This document shows positions 18,713 to 27,735 of a stretch of DNA of 64,000 nt, piece after piece (position 1 is the first letter of the stretch; every line of letters starts with the position of its first letter). The stretch is taken from assembly GCF_003097655.1 (NCBI RefSeq), contig NZ_QCZH01000007.1, positions 1 to 64,000 of the forward strand, in the 5' to 3' direction. The notes beneath the pieces are model-generated. The model was not told the DNA's origin, searched no databases, and saw nothing but the letters and a program-made list of their open reading frames with translations. Made by a program: the position numbers and the translations under genes. The stretch comes from Flavobacterium laiguense (GTDB lineage: Bacteria > Bacteroidota > Bacteroidia > Flavobacteriales > Flavobacteriaceae).

Positions 18713-19093
18713 TTAAATATCGTCAAATTCGATATCGGTAAAACTAGATGTGCTCGGTATAATATCTTCATTTGTTTTATCTGAAGTATATTCTTTTTTG
18801 AAATCTTTTTGGTGTCTTTCAGAGATTACTTCTTCACCTTTGTGGTTTAAAACGTAAGAAGTCATGTCTTCTAAAATTTCAGAGAAGGCGGTAAAATCTT
18901 CTTTGTATAAATAGATTTTGTGTTTTTTGAAATGAAAAGAACCGTCTTCTTCAGTGAATTTTTTACTTTCGGTAATCGTAATATAATAATCATCAGCTTT
19001 TGTAGCTCTTACATCAAAGAAATAGGTTCTTCTACCAGCTCTTAAAACTTTTGAGAATATTTCTTCTTTTTCTAACATATCATTTTCTCTCAT
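18713..19093 (-). CDS. DUF3276 PUR-like nucleic-acid-binding protein
   Basis: 126 residues. MLEKEEIFSKVLRAGRRTYFFDVRATKADDYYITITESKKF and FHFKKHKIYLYKEDFTAFSEIL match the Bacteroidota DUF3276 family, which has the PUR-alpha repeat fold and is expected to bind single-stranded DNA or RNA. The C-terminal 40 residues are acidic and low in complexity. The start could also be the second Met six codons in. The gene lies downstream of the ABC exporter on the same strand, has its own terminator, and is likely cytosolic. Confidence 0.88.
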   Translation of the reverse strand: MRENDMLEKEEIFSKVLRAGRRTYFFDVRATKADDYYITITESKKFTEEDGSFHFKKHKIYLYKEDFTAFSEILEDMTSYVLNHKGEEVISERHQKDFKKEYTSDKTNEDIIPSTSSFTDIEFDDI

Positions 19094-19160
19094 AATCTTT
19101 TCGTCATTTTTTTATTTAATAGCACTCAAAAATCATAAAAATATATCTATTATACAACAA

Positions 19161-20921
19161 TTAAAGCAATTCTTTTTCTGAAAGTTGTTTTAAATAGAGT
19201 GTTGCATAATGTCCTTCTTCATTTATCAATTGATTATGAGACCCTTGTTGAATTATTTTTCCGTCTTCAATAATAATAATTTTATCTGCATTCTTTGCCG
19301 ATGAAACTCTATGACTTACAATTATAGTGGTTTTATTCTTGCATATTTCGTAAAGGTTGTTTAAAATAGCTTCTTCAGTTTCGGTATCAACTGCAGATAG
19401 GCAATCATCGAAAAGTAAAATGGCCGGATTTTTTATGATGGCTCTAGCGATAGAAACGCGTTGTTTTTGACCTCCGGAAAGTGTAATTCCTCTTTCTCCT
19501 AATACAGTGTCGTATCCTTTGCTAAAACCAATAATGTTGTCATGAACTACAGCGCTTTTTGCGGCGGCTTCTACTTCTTGATCAGTAGCTTCTTCTTTTC
19601 CAAACTTAATGTTATTCTTGATACTGTCCGAGAATAGAAAGGCATCCTGAGGTACAACTCCTGTACTACTGCGCAAATCAAATAAATTGACTTGGCTGAT
19701 CTCTTTGTTGTCAATCAAAATTTGCCCACTGGTTGCATCATACAGTCTGGATAATAAAGCCAAAATAGTTGATTTTCCAGAGCCTGTTTTTCCTAGAATT
19801 GCTAAAGTTTCTCCTTTGTGTACAGTGAAGGACACGTTTTGAAGTGCTTTTATATGGGTGTCTTCGTAAGTGTAACTTACATTTTCAAAAGTGATTCCAC
19901 CATCAATTTTAGATTTGTTTGGGTTTTTGTTTTGTATTTCTGGAACGATTTTCAAAAATTCATTCAGTCTTTTTTGTGAAGCTTCGGCTTCTTGAACCAT
20001 AGAGGAAACCCATCCCAAGGAAGCCACGGGCCAAGTAAGCATATTTACATATAAAATAAATTCCGCAATGGTTCCGAGACTTTTTATGGTGCCATCGATG
20101 TACATTAGACCACCGAAGTAAATTACAACTAAGTTACTCACTCCAATCAAAGCGAGCATCAAGGGGCCAAAAAGGGATTGTATTTTGGCTAAACTCAAAC
20201 TTTTACTTTTACTTTCATTGGCCAAATTTGTAATGTTAGCCTGATGTTGGTCTTCTAGAGAATAGGCTTTTATAACTCTAATTCCGGAGAAAATTTCTTG
20301 TGTATAACTCGATACTTTGGATAAGTATTGCTGAAAAGTAGTCGATCGTTTATTGATTTCGGAACTTAGTTTGAAGATGCAGTACGATAATATTGGTAAA
20401 GGTAAAATTGTATATAAAGTTAGGCGAGGCGAAACATTGTACATATACCCAATTACGATAGCAAATCGTATGAAGGTGTTTATAGAGTACATAACCGCAG
20501 GTCCAACGTACATTCTAACCTTGGAAACATCCTCGCTAATGCGGTTCATTAAATCTCCGGTTCGGTTTTGTTTGTAGAAGTTTTGCGATAAGTTTTCGTA
20601 TTGACGGAAGACTTCATTTTTTAGATCAAACTCAATATGACGCGACATTACGATCAGCGTTTGTCTCATCAGGAAAGTCAGGAAACCAGCGATTATGGTG
20701 GTAGCAATAATTAATAGAATATTCGAAATTAATTGCTGACTTATAAGGGTGGTGTCTACGGCATTACTTTTAGAAAAGGCTTCGATTTCATTAAAAGACT
20801 TGCTGATCAGTTTTGGTGTAAACAAAGAAAATATTTGTGCGATTATTGTGATAATAATTCCGAGTAAAAAGCTGTATTTGTATTTAATGAAATATTTATT
20901 TAAATAACGTAATTCTTTCAT
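19161..20921 (-). CDS. ABC exporter half-transporter (MsbA/LmrA-like)
   Basis: 586 residues, the standard half-transporter length. Residues 1-310 hold the six-helix type-I exporter domain: YSFLLGIIITIIAQIFSLFTP, ISNILLIIATTIIAGFLTFLM and later segments, with RTGDLMNRISEDVSKVR as the coupling region. The ATPase follows: Walker A ILGKTGSGKST, Q-loop VPQDAFLFSDSI, signature TLSGGQKQR, Walker B ILLFDDCLSAVD and H-loop IIVSHR. It works as a dimer in the inner membrane to export a lipid, drug or peptide; the substrate cannot be told. The gene is not next to lipid A genes, so I do not call it msbA. Confidence 0.93.
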   Translation of the reverse strand: MKELRYLNKYFIKYKYSFLLGIIITIIAQIFSLFTPKLISKSFNEIEAFSKSNAVDTTLISQQLISNILLIIATTIIAGFLTFLMRQTLIVMSRHIEFDLKNEVFRQYENLSQNFYKQNRTGDLMNRISEDVSKVRMYVGPAVMYSINTFIRFAIVIGYMYNVSPRLTLYTILPLPILSYCIFKLSSEINKRSTTFQQYLSKVSSYTQEIFSGIRVIKAYSLEDQHQANITNLANESKSKSLSLAKIQSLFGPLMLALIGVSNLVVIYFGGLMYIDGTIKSLGTIAEFILYVNMLTWPVASLGWVSSMVQEAEASQKRLNEFLKIVPEIQNKNPNKSKIDGGITFENVSYTYEDTHIKALQNVSFTVHKGETLAILGKTGSGKSTILALLSRLYDATSGQILIDNKEISQVNLFDLRSSTGVVPQDAFLFSDSIKNNIKFGKEEATDQEVEAAAKSAVVHDNIIGFSKGYDTVLGERGITLSGGQKQRVSIARAIIKNPAILLFDDCLSAVDTETEEAILNNLYEICKNKTTIIVSHRVSSAKNADKIIIIEDGKIIQQGSHNQLINEEGHYATLYLKQLSEKELL

Positions 20922-21122
20922 ATTTTAAGAGATTCAGTATTGAATTGTTTTTGTTTTTTATTGAATAATTGATTTTTAATAATTGTTTTGATGATTCAAA
21001 TATTATTTATTCTTGTTGATTATTTATTTTAAGATAAATTTAATGCGGTATGTTTATTTTTTATGTATGTTTGATATGTCTTTTTGACGAATTCGTAATT
21101 TATAACTAAAAAAAATAGTGCT

Positions 21123-22229
21123 ATGGATGCTACGGTTACAACTGTAAAAGAACTTCAAAAAATGGATCCTGTTTTTGGACAATTGTCTTTTAATGATCAC
21201 GAACAAATTGTATTTTGTAATGACAAAGATACAGGTTTAAAAGCAATTATTGGTATTCATAATTCGGTTATGGGACCTGCATTGGGTGGAACTCGTATGT
21301 TTAATTATGCTACTGAATGGGATGCTTTAAATGATGTTTTACGTCTTTCTAGAGGGATGACTTATAAAGCTGCAATTACAGGATTGAATATTGGTGGAGG
21401 TAAAGCTGTTATTATGGGGGATGCCAAAACTCAAAAAACGCCTGAATTAATGCGTAAGTTTGGAGAATTTGTACATTCATTAAGCGGAAGATATATTACG
21501 GCTGAAGATGTTGGGATGGAAACATCGGATATGGATTTAGTGAGAGATGTGACTCCTTATGTTACAGGGATTTCTGAAGAAAGAGGTGGAGCAGGAAATC
21601 CATCGCCAGTTACCGCTTTTGGGGTATATATGGGGATGAAAGCAGCTGCAAAACAAAAATTTGGTTCGGACAAATTAGAAGGTAAAAAAATATTGGTTCA
21701 AGGAATTGGACACGTAGGAGAGACTTTGGTTGATTATTTGACGAAAGAAGGAGCTCAAGTTATTATCGCTGATATCAATGAAGAAAGATTAAATGAAGTA
21801 GCAGCAAAATATAATGCACAAATATTTAGAGGAGACGATTTATACAATGCTGATGTTGATATTTATGCGCCTTGTGCTATGGGAGCAACAATTAATGATG
21901 CTACCGTAAACAAAATTAAAGCAAAAGTGATTGCGGGTGCTGCTAACAACCAATTGGCAAACGAAGATACACACGGTCTAATATTGCAAGAAAGAGGGAT
22001 TCTTTATGCTCCGGATTTCTTAATTAATGCAGGTGGAATTATCAATGTTTATGCAGAGTTGGCTCATTATGACAAAGCAGAAATCATGCGTAAAACCGAA
22101 AATATTTATAACACTACATTAGAAATCTTTGATTACGCTATTGCAAAAGGAATAACAACACATCAAGCGGCTTTGACTATTGCTCAAAATCGTATTGATT
22201 TAAGAAAAATTGAGAACAGTAAAAAATAA
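21123..22229 (+). CDS. ldh: Leucine / branched-chain amino acid dehydrogenase
   Basis: 368 residues of the Glu/Leu/Phe/Val dehydrogenase family. MGPALGGTRMFNY and YKAAITGLNIGGGKAVIMGD (Lys94 catalytic, Lys82 substrate binding) with RYITAEDVGMETSDMDLV form the amino-acid site. The Rossmann motif is ILVQGIGHVGETLVDYL, and the end holds GAANNQLA and FLINAGGIINVYAE. The length and the GGGKAV/TAEDVG pair fit leucine dehydrogenase, which reversibly deaminates leucine, valine and isoleucine with NAD. In Bacteroidota this route supplies precursors for branched fatty acids. Monocistronic. Confidence 0.92.
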   Translation: MDATVTTVKELQKMDPVFGQLSFNDHEQIVFCNDKDTGLKAIIGIHNSVMGPALGGTRMFNYATEWDALNDVLRLSRGMTYKAAITGLNIGGGKAVIMGDAKTQKTPELMRKFGEFVHSLSGRYITAEDVGMETSDMDLVRDVTPYVTGISEERGGAGNPSPVTAFGVYMGMKAAAKQKFGSDKLEGKKILVQGIGHVGETLVDYLTKEGAQVIIADINEERLNEVAAKYNAQIFRGDDLYNADVDIYAPCAMGATINDATVNKIKAKVIAGAANNQLANEDTHGLILQERGILYAPDFLINAGGIINVYAELAHYDKAEIMRKTENIYNTTLEIFDYAIAKGITTHQAALTIAQNRIDLRKIENSKK

Positions 22230-22436
22230 TAGTGTTCAGTGATCAGTTTTAAAATAGTGTTCAGTAATCAGTTGTTTAGTATTCAGTTTTATAGAGTTCT
22301 ATAAAAATACTGACTGCTAATAAAGCTGTTAACTGAACATTTTTTTTAAGTACAAAATATGAATCACTTTTTAAACTCTGATCACTTACCACTTCTTAGA
22401 AACTGATCACTAAAAAACTGACCACTGATCACTTTT
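22230..22436. repeat. AGTGATCAGT-type repeat cluster 2
   Basis: Direct words (AGTGTTCAGTGATCAGTTTT; GTTCAGTAATCAGTT) at the left face inverted ones (AACTGATCACT; ACTGACCACTGATCACT) at the right. A 32-bp segment at 22402-22433 is repeated exactly at 38203-38234. Confidence 0.75.
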
Positions 22437-22481
22437 TTTTAATTAAGCAGTTATAAATTTTCATTTCAGCGATGAAATTCT

Positions 22482-22489
22482 TATTTTTG
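22482..22489 (+). promoter_or_regulatory. -7 promoter box of nusB
   Basis: TATTTTTG fits TAnnTTTG and lies downstream of the ATG at 22472. It therefore argues for the GTG start at 22517. Confidence 0.6.
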
Positions 22490-22516
22490 CAGACTAATTT
22501 TAAAAGTTCTTACAAG

Positions 22517-23461
22517 GTGGTAAATAGAAGACACATTCGCGTTAAAGTCATGCAATCCATTTATGCAATGCATCAAAATGGATCTGATAATCTAGAAAAA
22601 GAAGAGAAGTTCCTTTTTCATAGTATTGATGCCATTCAAGATTTATACCTTATCATGCTTTCTTCGCTGATAGAAATTTGTAAAAAAGAAACCATCTTTT
22701 TGCATCTGTCAAGCCAAAAACACTTGGCTACAAAAGAAGAACGTAATCCTAATGAGAAATTCATTAAAAACAGTATTTTTCAAATTCTTGCCGAAAATAA
22801 TTCCCTTAGTATTGCTCTGGAAAATCGTTCCATTAACAATTGGACATTAAACGATGATTACATTATTCTTTTGCTTAATGCGATAAAAGAAAGTGATTTG
22901 TATGCTAAATACATGAGCAATAATGTGAATGCTTTTGAGGAAGACAGAGATTTTATTGTCGACATATTTACAGATGTTATCGTTCCTAATGAGAAATTAT
23001 ACGAATACATTGAAGATGATAAATTGACATGGATTGATGATGTGCCTTTGGTAAATACACATATTATCAAGCAACTAAAAGGAATAAAACAAGGCGAAGA
23101 TGATAATTTTAGAGTACCAAAATTGTACAAGGACAATGAAGACAAGGCTTATGTGAAAGATTTGTTTAGAAAAACTGTCTTGAATGAATCGGAATTGGCT
23201 AAAGAATATGTTGATAAAACACCTAATTGGGATAGTGAACGTATTGCCGAGATCGATACTATTATTCTAAAAATGGCGATTTGTGAATTTTTGAAATTCC
23301 CTTCTATTCCTGTAAAAGTAACTTTGAATGAATATTTAGAATTGGCAAAAGAATATTCTACGCCAAAAAGCAGTATTTTTATCAACGGAATTTTAGATAA
23401 TCTAGTAAAAGAACTAGAAAAAAGTAAAAGAATAGTTAAGATTGGTAGAGGTTTGATGTAA
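22517..23461 (+). CDS. nusB: Transcription antitermination factor NusB
   Basis: 314 residues from GTG 22517 (MVNRRHIRVKVMQSIYAMHQNG). NusB binds boxA RNA with NusE/S10 and supports rRNA antitermination. The C-terminal third is the NusB helical core: NWDSERIAEIDTIILKMAICEFLKFPSIPVKVTLNEYLELAKEYSTPKSSIFINGILDNL. The N-terminal part carries the family's first helices and then a long insertion of about 150 residues, so it is twice the size of E. coli NusB; long NusB is usual in Bacteroidota. A longer frame from ATG 22472 is rejected because the -7 box lies inside it. yajC follows 76 bp downstream. Confidence 0.9.
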   Translation: MVNRRHIRVKVMQSIYAMHQNGSDNLEKEEKFLFHSIDAIQDLYLIMLSSLIEICKKETIFLHLSSQKHLATKEERNPNEKFIKNSIFQILAENNSLSIALENRSINNWTLNDDYIILLLNAIKESDLYAKYMSNNVNAFEEDRDFIVDIFTDVIVPNEKLYEYIEDDKLTWIDDVPLVNTHIIKQLKGIKQGEDDNFRVPKLYKDNEDKAYVKDLFRKTVLNESELAKEYVDKTPNWDSERIAEIDTIILKMAICEFLKFPSIPVKVTLNEYLELAKEYSTPKSSIFINGILDNLVKELEKSKRIVKIGRGLM

Positions 23462-23537
23462 AAGTAATTTGCTGAAAATACAAAACCCAATTCCACTAAA
23501 AAATAAAATTAATTAACAAAAACCCAATATTTAAATT

Positions 23538-23813
23538 ATGGAACAATTAACTCAGTTTGCACCGTTTTTATTGATGTTTGTAGTGATCTATTTCTTTATG
23601 ATCAGACCACAACAAAAAAAAGCTAAAAATGAAAAAGAATTTGAAAGCACATTAAAAGTAGGAGACAAAATCATCACAAAAAGTGGTCTTCATGGTAAAG
23701 TTGCTGAGCTTGCTGATACTACAGTGATTATTGAAACTATGGCTGGAAAATTGAAAATGGAGCGTTCTGCCATTTCTATGGAAATGAGTGCTGCTTTGAA
23801 TAAAAAACAGTAG
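23538..23813 (+). CDS. yajC: Preprotein translocase subunit YajC
   Basis: 91 residues. One N-terminal membrane helix (FAPFLLMFVVIYFFMIRPQQKKAKNEKEF) is followed by VGDKIITKSGLHGKVAEL, the cytoplasmic KOW-like YajC region. YajC associates with SecDF-SecYEG in the inner membrane. The nusB-yajC neighbourhood is common in Bacteroidota and the two probably share a transcript that stops at the terminator about 20 bp after yajC. Confidence 0.95.
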   Translation: MEQLTQFAPFLLMFVVIYFFMIRPQQKKAKNEKEFESTLKVGDKIITKSGLHGKVAELADTTVIIETMAGKLKMERSAISMEMSAALNKKQ

Positions 23814-23832
23814 TTTAAAAAATATAATATTT

Positions 23833-23878
23833 AAAATCCCAAATTCCAATCGTTATTATTGGAATTTGGGATTTTTTT
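23833..23878 (+). terminator. Long terminator hairpin after yajC (repeated palindrome)
   Basis: AAAATCCCAAATTCCAAT (23833-23850) pairs with ATTGGAATTTGGGATTTT (23858-23875), followed by T. Seventeen bp of the same stem recur at 24638-24674. Confidence 0.9.
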
Positions 23879-23904
23879 ATTTTTTTTGAACTTTAAAAAT
23901 TGGA

Positions 23905-24429
23905 TTATTTCTTTTTATTCTTTTTTCCTTTTTTAGATTTTTTTGCCTTTGCTTTCGCTTTTTTCTCTTTGGCTTTGGCTTTTACCTTTGCTTTTTTCGC
24001 TTTATCTTTTTTCGCTTTCTTAGCTTTTTTGGCTTTCGCTTTTGCTTTTTCCTTTGCTTTCGCTTTTTTTGCTTTTTCTTTCTCTTTGTCTTTCATTTTT
24101 GCTTTGTTTTTTTTCTTTTTCTTTTTCTCTTTTTTCTCTTCCGAAATAATAGCTTTTTCGGCTGTCTTAATGTTTTCGGTAATTTTGTCTTTGACCTCTT
24201 CGCTTTTTTCAACTTTTACTGCTGGAGAGCTTACTTTTGCGCTGCTAGGTCTCGATGTTGTTTTTGCAACAGTGGGTTTTACAACGGTTGCTTTTGCAAC
24301 TGTAGTTCTTGTTCTTTTAACAACTGGCTTTGAAGATGCTGGTTTTGCCGCAACAGGTTTTTTGCTTTTTATCGCATCTGGATTAACAGCTATTTCCGGA
24401 ATTACTTTTTCTTCTTTTTTTTCTATCAT
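23905..24429 (-). CDS. Lysine/alanine-rich histone H1-like protein
   Basis: 174 residues from ATG 24429 (MIEKKEEKVIPEIAVNPDAI); a longer frame opens with a TTG and is unlikely. About residues 18-75 are rich in Lys, Ala, Pro, Thr and Val, and the last 75 residues are almost only Lys and Ala (KAKAKAKKAKKAKKDK-like) ending KKGKKNKKK. Such tails resemble bacterial histone-H1-like proteins that compact DNA or bind RNA. No globular domain is visible. It is flanked by two copies of the same palindromic terminator. Function is inferred from composition only. Confidence 0.7.
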   Translation of the reverse strand: MIEKKEEKVIPEIAVNPDAIKSKKPVAAKPASSKPVVKRTRTTVAKATVVKPTVAKTTSRPSSAKVSSPAVKVEKSEEVKDKITENIKTAEKAIISEEKKEKKKKKKNKAKMKDKEKEKAKKAKAKEKAKAKAKKAKKAKKDKAKKAKVKAKAKEKKAKAKAKKSKKGKKNKKK

Positions 24430-24633
24430 AACAGTATGTATTAGTATGTGAATTATTGTATTGACGATATTGAAAAACAAGGGTCTGGATGCCGTAAATC
24501 GCTCAATGTTAGTGAATTGTTAGATTTGTATTAACAAATATAATGAATATTTACATACTAAAATGTTAAGTTTTTGTAGATTTTTAATTACTTAAACTGC
24601 TTTTTAGGAATGAAATTTTTTATTGCTTTAAAT

Positions 24634-24674
24634 GAAAAAATCCCAAATTCCAATGCTATTGGAATTTGGGATTT
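24634..24674 (-). terminator. Terminator of the YdeI-like gene (second copy of the palindrome)
   Basis: AAATCCCAAATTCCAAT (24638-24654) pairs with ATTGGAATTTGGGATTT (24658-24674). The A run at 24635-24640 is the U tract on the minus strand. Confidence 0.85.
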
Positions 24675-24705
24675 GAGTTTTTATTTGAATTTTAAATTTT
24701 CGAAT

Positions 24706-25269
24706 CTACCTGTATTTATCATTCAGACCAATATTATCTAAAATCATAGGCTTTATCTTTTCAATTCTCGAAAGTTTAGTTTCTTCTCGTTTTGCGGTTT
24801 CGATATATTCTAAAAATTCTTTTTGTTTGTATGGACTGAATCTTTGGAATGCCTCTTCTAAATTGGGATCGGCATTCAATTCTTTTTGAAAAATAGCAGG
24901 TATTGAAACTGCTTCTTTTGTCTTTTCGGGTTTAATTATTTTTACCTGTTTTTCATTTTTAATGGCTTCCTGGATGTAGGCAAGAATTTCCGTCTCATTG
25001 ATTTCCTCTTTGGATGTAAAACGCCATTGTTGCAATGATTTGGTAACGCCTTCGTTGGCATTGACCAAATGTTTCTTTTCATCTTTTAAAAATACACCAT
25101 TGAAAAACCAAAGCGTAAAGAAGTTTTTGAATCCACCAACACCAATTACATTTTTGTTATCAAGTACATATACACAACCGCCCCACTTGGTGGTTTCAAC
25201 CAATACTGTTTTAGCAATAATTGATTTTAAAATTTCCAATTCAGCCTCCCAATGATTGATTTTGTCCAT
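24706..25269 (-). CDS. YdeI/OmpD-associated family protein with DUF1801-like N-terminus
   Basis: 187 residues. The N-terminal 100 residues look like the DUF1801/YdhG fold: LKSIIAKTVLVETTKWGGCVYVLDNKNVIGVGGFKNFFTLWFF. The C-terminal part, IPAIFQKELNADPNLEEAFQRFSPYKQKEFLEYIETAKREETKLSRIEKIKPMIL, is the YdeI/OmpD-associated helical domain. The proteins are cytosolic and widespread, but no reaction is known. It lies 15 bp downstream of pepT on the same strand, so they are likely cotranscribed. Confidence 0.88.
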   Translation of the reverse strand: MDKINHWEAELEILKSIIAKTVLVETTKWGGCVYVLDNKNVIGVGGFKNFFTLWFFNGVFLKDEKKHLVNANEGVTKSLQQWRFTSKEEINETEILAYIQEAIKNEKQVKIIKPEKTKEAVSIPAIFQKELNADPNLEEAFQRFSPYKQKEFLEYIETAKREETKLSRIEKIKPMILDNIGLNDKYR

Positions 25270-25284
25270 GTATTACTGTTAGAT

Positions 25285-26562
25285 TTACCTTCTTCTTTTC
25301 GGTTTTTCTTCTTTTTTTAGATAGTCACCTTTGGCGGTCAATTCGGCAATTCTCACAATTACATTTACTGCTTTTTGCATGCTTTCTACCGGAACATATT
25401 CATACTTTCCATGAAAGTTATGTCCACCTGCAAAAATATTAGGACAAGGCAAGCCTTTGTAAGATAATTGGCAGCCGTCTGTTCCTCCACGAATAGGTTT
25501 GATTAGCGGTTTAATTCCGAGTTCTCTCATGGCACTTTCGGCAATGTCAACAATATGTTTTACAGGCACTACCTTCTCTTTCATATTGTAATATTGATCT
25601 TTTACTTCGGTAATGACAATATCTTCTCCAAATTTTTTGGCAAATTTCTTGTTGAATTTTTTAGCTATTTTCGCAATTAAATCTTTACGTTTCTCGAACT
25701 TTTTCTTGTTATGATCGCGAATGATTAATTCTAAAACCGTTTCTTCTATGCTTCCCGTTAGGTGATGTACGTGAAAAAAACCTTCGTATCCTTTAGTGTC
25801 TTGCGGAGTTTCTTCCTTTGGTAATTCGTTGATAAAGTCATTGGCGATAAGCATTGAATTAATCATTTTTCCTTTGGCATAACCGGGATGAACGCTTTTT
25901 CCTTTGAAAATTATTTTGGCACCAGCCGCATTAAAATTCTCGTATTCCAATTCGCCTACTTGACTACCATCCATGGTGTAAGCCCAATCTGCTGCAAATT
26001 TTTCAACGTCAAAATGATGGGCACCACGACCAATTTCTTCATCGGGAGTAAAACCAATTCTAATTTTTCCGTGTTTGATTTCAGGATTGTTGATTAGGAA
26101 TTCCATTGCAGTAACAATTTCCGTAATTCCGGCTTTATCATCGGCACCCAGTAGTGTTGTTCCGTCTGTGGTGATTAGCGTTTGTCCTTTGTATTGTAAT
26201 AAATCCTTAAAATATGAAGGAGATAAGATAATATTTTGTTCTGCATTCAGAATAATATCTTTACCGTCATAATTAGGGATAACTTGTGGTTTTACATTGG
26301 CACCGGTAAAATCGGGAGTGGTGTCAAAGTGAGAAATGAAACCTATAGTTGCCACTTCATGGTCTACATTACTCGGTAGCGTTGCCATGATGTAAGCTTT
26401 GTCATCTATGGTTACATCCTGTAATCCGATAGTTTTTAATTCTTCTACCAATTTATTGGCTAAATCCCATTGTTTTGCTGTACTAGGAGTTGTAGTTGAG
26501 CTTGCATCCGATTCGGTGTCAATGGTAACGTAACTAATAAAGCGGTCAATTATATGTTGCAT
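25285..26562 (-). CDS. pepT: Peptidase T (tripeptide aminopeptidase)
   Basis: 425 residues from ATG 26562 ([19 protein letters not shown]). PepT is a cytosolic dizinc M20 peptidase that removes the N-terminal residue of tripeptides. Metal and catalytic motifs are [22 protein letters not shown] (bridging Asp), [14 protein letters not shown] (catalytic Glu), [12 protein letters not shown] and [12 protein letters not shown] further ATG at 26595 adds 11 residues ([11 protein letters not shown]) that look like leader sequence. The basic end ([10 protein letters not shown]) is longer than in E. coli PepT. It is the first gene of a probable pair with the YdeI-like gene. Confidence 0.95.
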   Translation of the reverse strand: MQHIIDRFISYVTIDTESDASSTTTPSTAKQWDLANKLVEELKTIGLQDVTIDDKAYIMATLPSNVDHEVATIGFISHFDTTPDFTGANVKPQVIPNYDGKDIILNAEQNIILSPSYFKDLLQYKGQTLITTDGTTLLGADDKAGITEIVTAMEFLINNPEIKHGKIRIGFTPDEEIGRGAHHFDVEKFAADWAYTMDGSQVGELEYENFNAAGAKIIFKGKSVHPGYAKGKMINSMLIANDFINELPKEETPQDTKGYEGFFHVHHLTGSIEETVLELIIRDHNKKKFEKRKDLIAKIAKKFNKKFAKKFGEDIVITEVKDQYYNMKEKVVPVKHIVDIAESAMRELGIKPLIKPIRGGTDGCQLSYKGLPCPNIFAGGHNFHGKYEYVPVESMQKAVNVIVRIAELTAKGDYLKKEEKPKRRR

Positions 26563-26650
26563 GATTATTTTTTTTTTGGTGGTAAAGATAGACATTTTTA
26601 AAAAATATTATGTTGGATATAATTGCCCTTGATTTGTATGTATTAAAATA

Positions 26651-26678
26651 ATAAAATCCGCTTTTCAGCGGATTTTAA
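26651..26678 (-). terminator. Terminator of the coiled-coil protein gene
   Basis: AAAATCCGCT (26653-26662) pairs with AGCGGATTTT (26667-26676), with T-rich sequence following on the minus strand. Confidence 0.75.
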
Positions 26679-26719
26679 AAACTAAATTGGTTAGAATAAT
26701 TCTTGGTTTTGTTCGTGGT

Positions 26720-27376
26720 TTACTTTTCTGTTTTAGCCGCTTTTTCTTCCGCTATTTTAGCTTCTGCTGCCGCTTTTTTCTCTGCTTCAGCAGTTGCTTT
26801 AGCGATTTGTTCTTCTAGTTGGGTCGATTTTTGCAGTGCTAATCTTGCCGATTCAGCTAGTTTTTGTTCCGCTTCTTCTTTTTCTTTAGTCAGTTTTTCA
26901 ACATCTTTTGCAATTTTTTCTTGAGCTTCTTTGGCGGCATTGACTTCTTTTTCATAAGCTGCTAGTTTTTCTTTTGATATTTTTTCGGCCGCTTCTGCCG
27001 CTTTTTTATCTGCTTCAGCTTTTGTTTTTGCGGTTATGGCATCTTCTTTTGCTGCTTTTTCTGCGGCTATTTTAGCCTCAGCTGCTGCTTTTTTGTCAGC
27101 TTCCGCCTTTGCTTTTGCGGCTATAGCCTCTTCCTTGGCTGCTATTTCCGCTGCTTTTTTATCTGCTTCTAGTTTTGCTAAATACGCTTTTTCTTGATCT
27201 TTTAAGGCTTGAATTTCTTTTTTATAATCAATTGCAGGCGCATCAGTTTTTGTTGTTTCTTCAGAAAAGGTATTGTTTTTTGCATCGATAGTTGCTGTCT
27301 CGTCTTTTGATTCTTGTGCAAAAGAGGATTGTGCGCCAAAAAGTAAGATAATGATTAGGGGTAATTTTAAATTCAT
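26720..27376 (-). CDS. Secreted Ala/Lys/Glu-rich coiled-coil protein
   Basis: 218 residues. A signal peptide (MNLKLPLIIILLFGAQSSFAQ) is followed by about 195 residues of near-continuous charged helix, with repeated KAEADKKAAAEAKIA and EEKAAK motifs as in the stalk of TolA. No membrane anchor, lipobox or C-terminal domain is seen. A periplasmic spacer or coiled-coil role is plausible but is inferred from composition. Low complexity means apparent relatives can arise by chance. The gene is monocistronic and has its own terminator. Confidence 0.7.
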   Translation of the reverse strand: MNLKLPLIIILLFGAQSSFAQESKDETATIDAKNNTFSEETTKTDAPAIDYKKEIQALKDQEKAYLAKLEADKKAAEIAAKEEAIAAKAKAEADKKAAAEAKIAAEKAAKEDAITAKTKAEADKKAAEAAEKISKEKLAAYEKEVNAAKEAQEKIAKDVEKLTKEKEEAEQKLAESARLALQKSTQLEEQIAKATAEAEKKAAAEAKIAEEKAAKTEK

Positions 27377-27735
27377 GATTTTGTGGTATTTAACTGGTAT
27401 TGTTTGTTTTGTGAAGAAACAAAAATAACTTTTTTTTCATTTTTTCAACTTTTTAGAGGTAAAAATATTTGAATATTTATCTAACATGGTAGTACTACTC
27501 ATAAAAATATTTTTTGAACAAGATTATTCGTGTTATTATTATACTTGCTTTAGGATTTGATATTTTTTTTCTCTTTTAGGTACTTTATTTTGTGCTTTCT
27601 GATGTGAAATAATGGATTTTATATTTCGAATCCTATTGTTATGAAGAGCTTATGATTTTAGGGGATACTTTATTTTATGCAGTAATCAGATGTAAATGAA
27701 ATTAGTTAATTTGCACTTAAATAATTCAACGCATT
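27377..27735. other. Divergent intergenic region, nothing recognised
   Basis: An AT-rich spacer between a minus-strand and a plus-strand gene, expected to hold both promoters. TTAATTTGC about 25 bp before the channel gene is a near match to the -7 box. No repeat or gene was seen. Confidence 0.5.

Noticed and set aside
19161..20921. Calling the ABC exporter MsbA
   Set aside because: No lipid A genes are nearby and many half-transporters share these motifs; only the family level is supported.
22230..22436. CRISPR-like array
   Set aside because: Short words in both orientations at irregular spacing; no unique spacers of constant size and no cas genes nearby.
23900..24451. Phe/Ala-rich 183-residue open frame on the plus strand
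   Set aside because: It is the mirror of the Lys/Ala-rich minus-strand gene; a low-complexity antisense frame stays open by chance.
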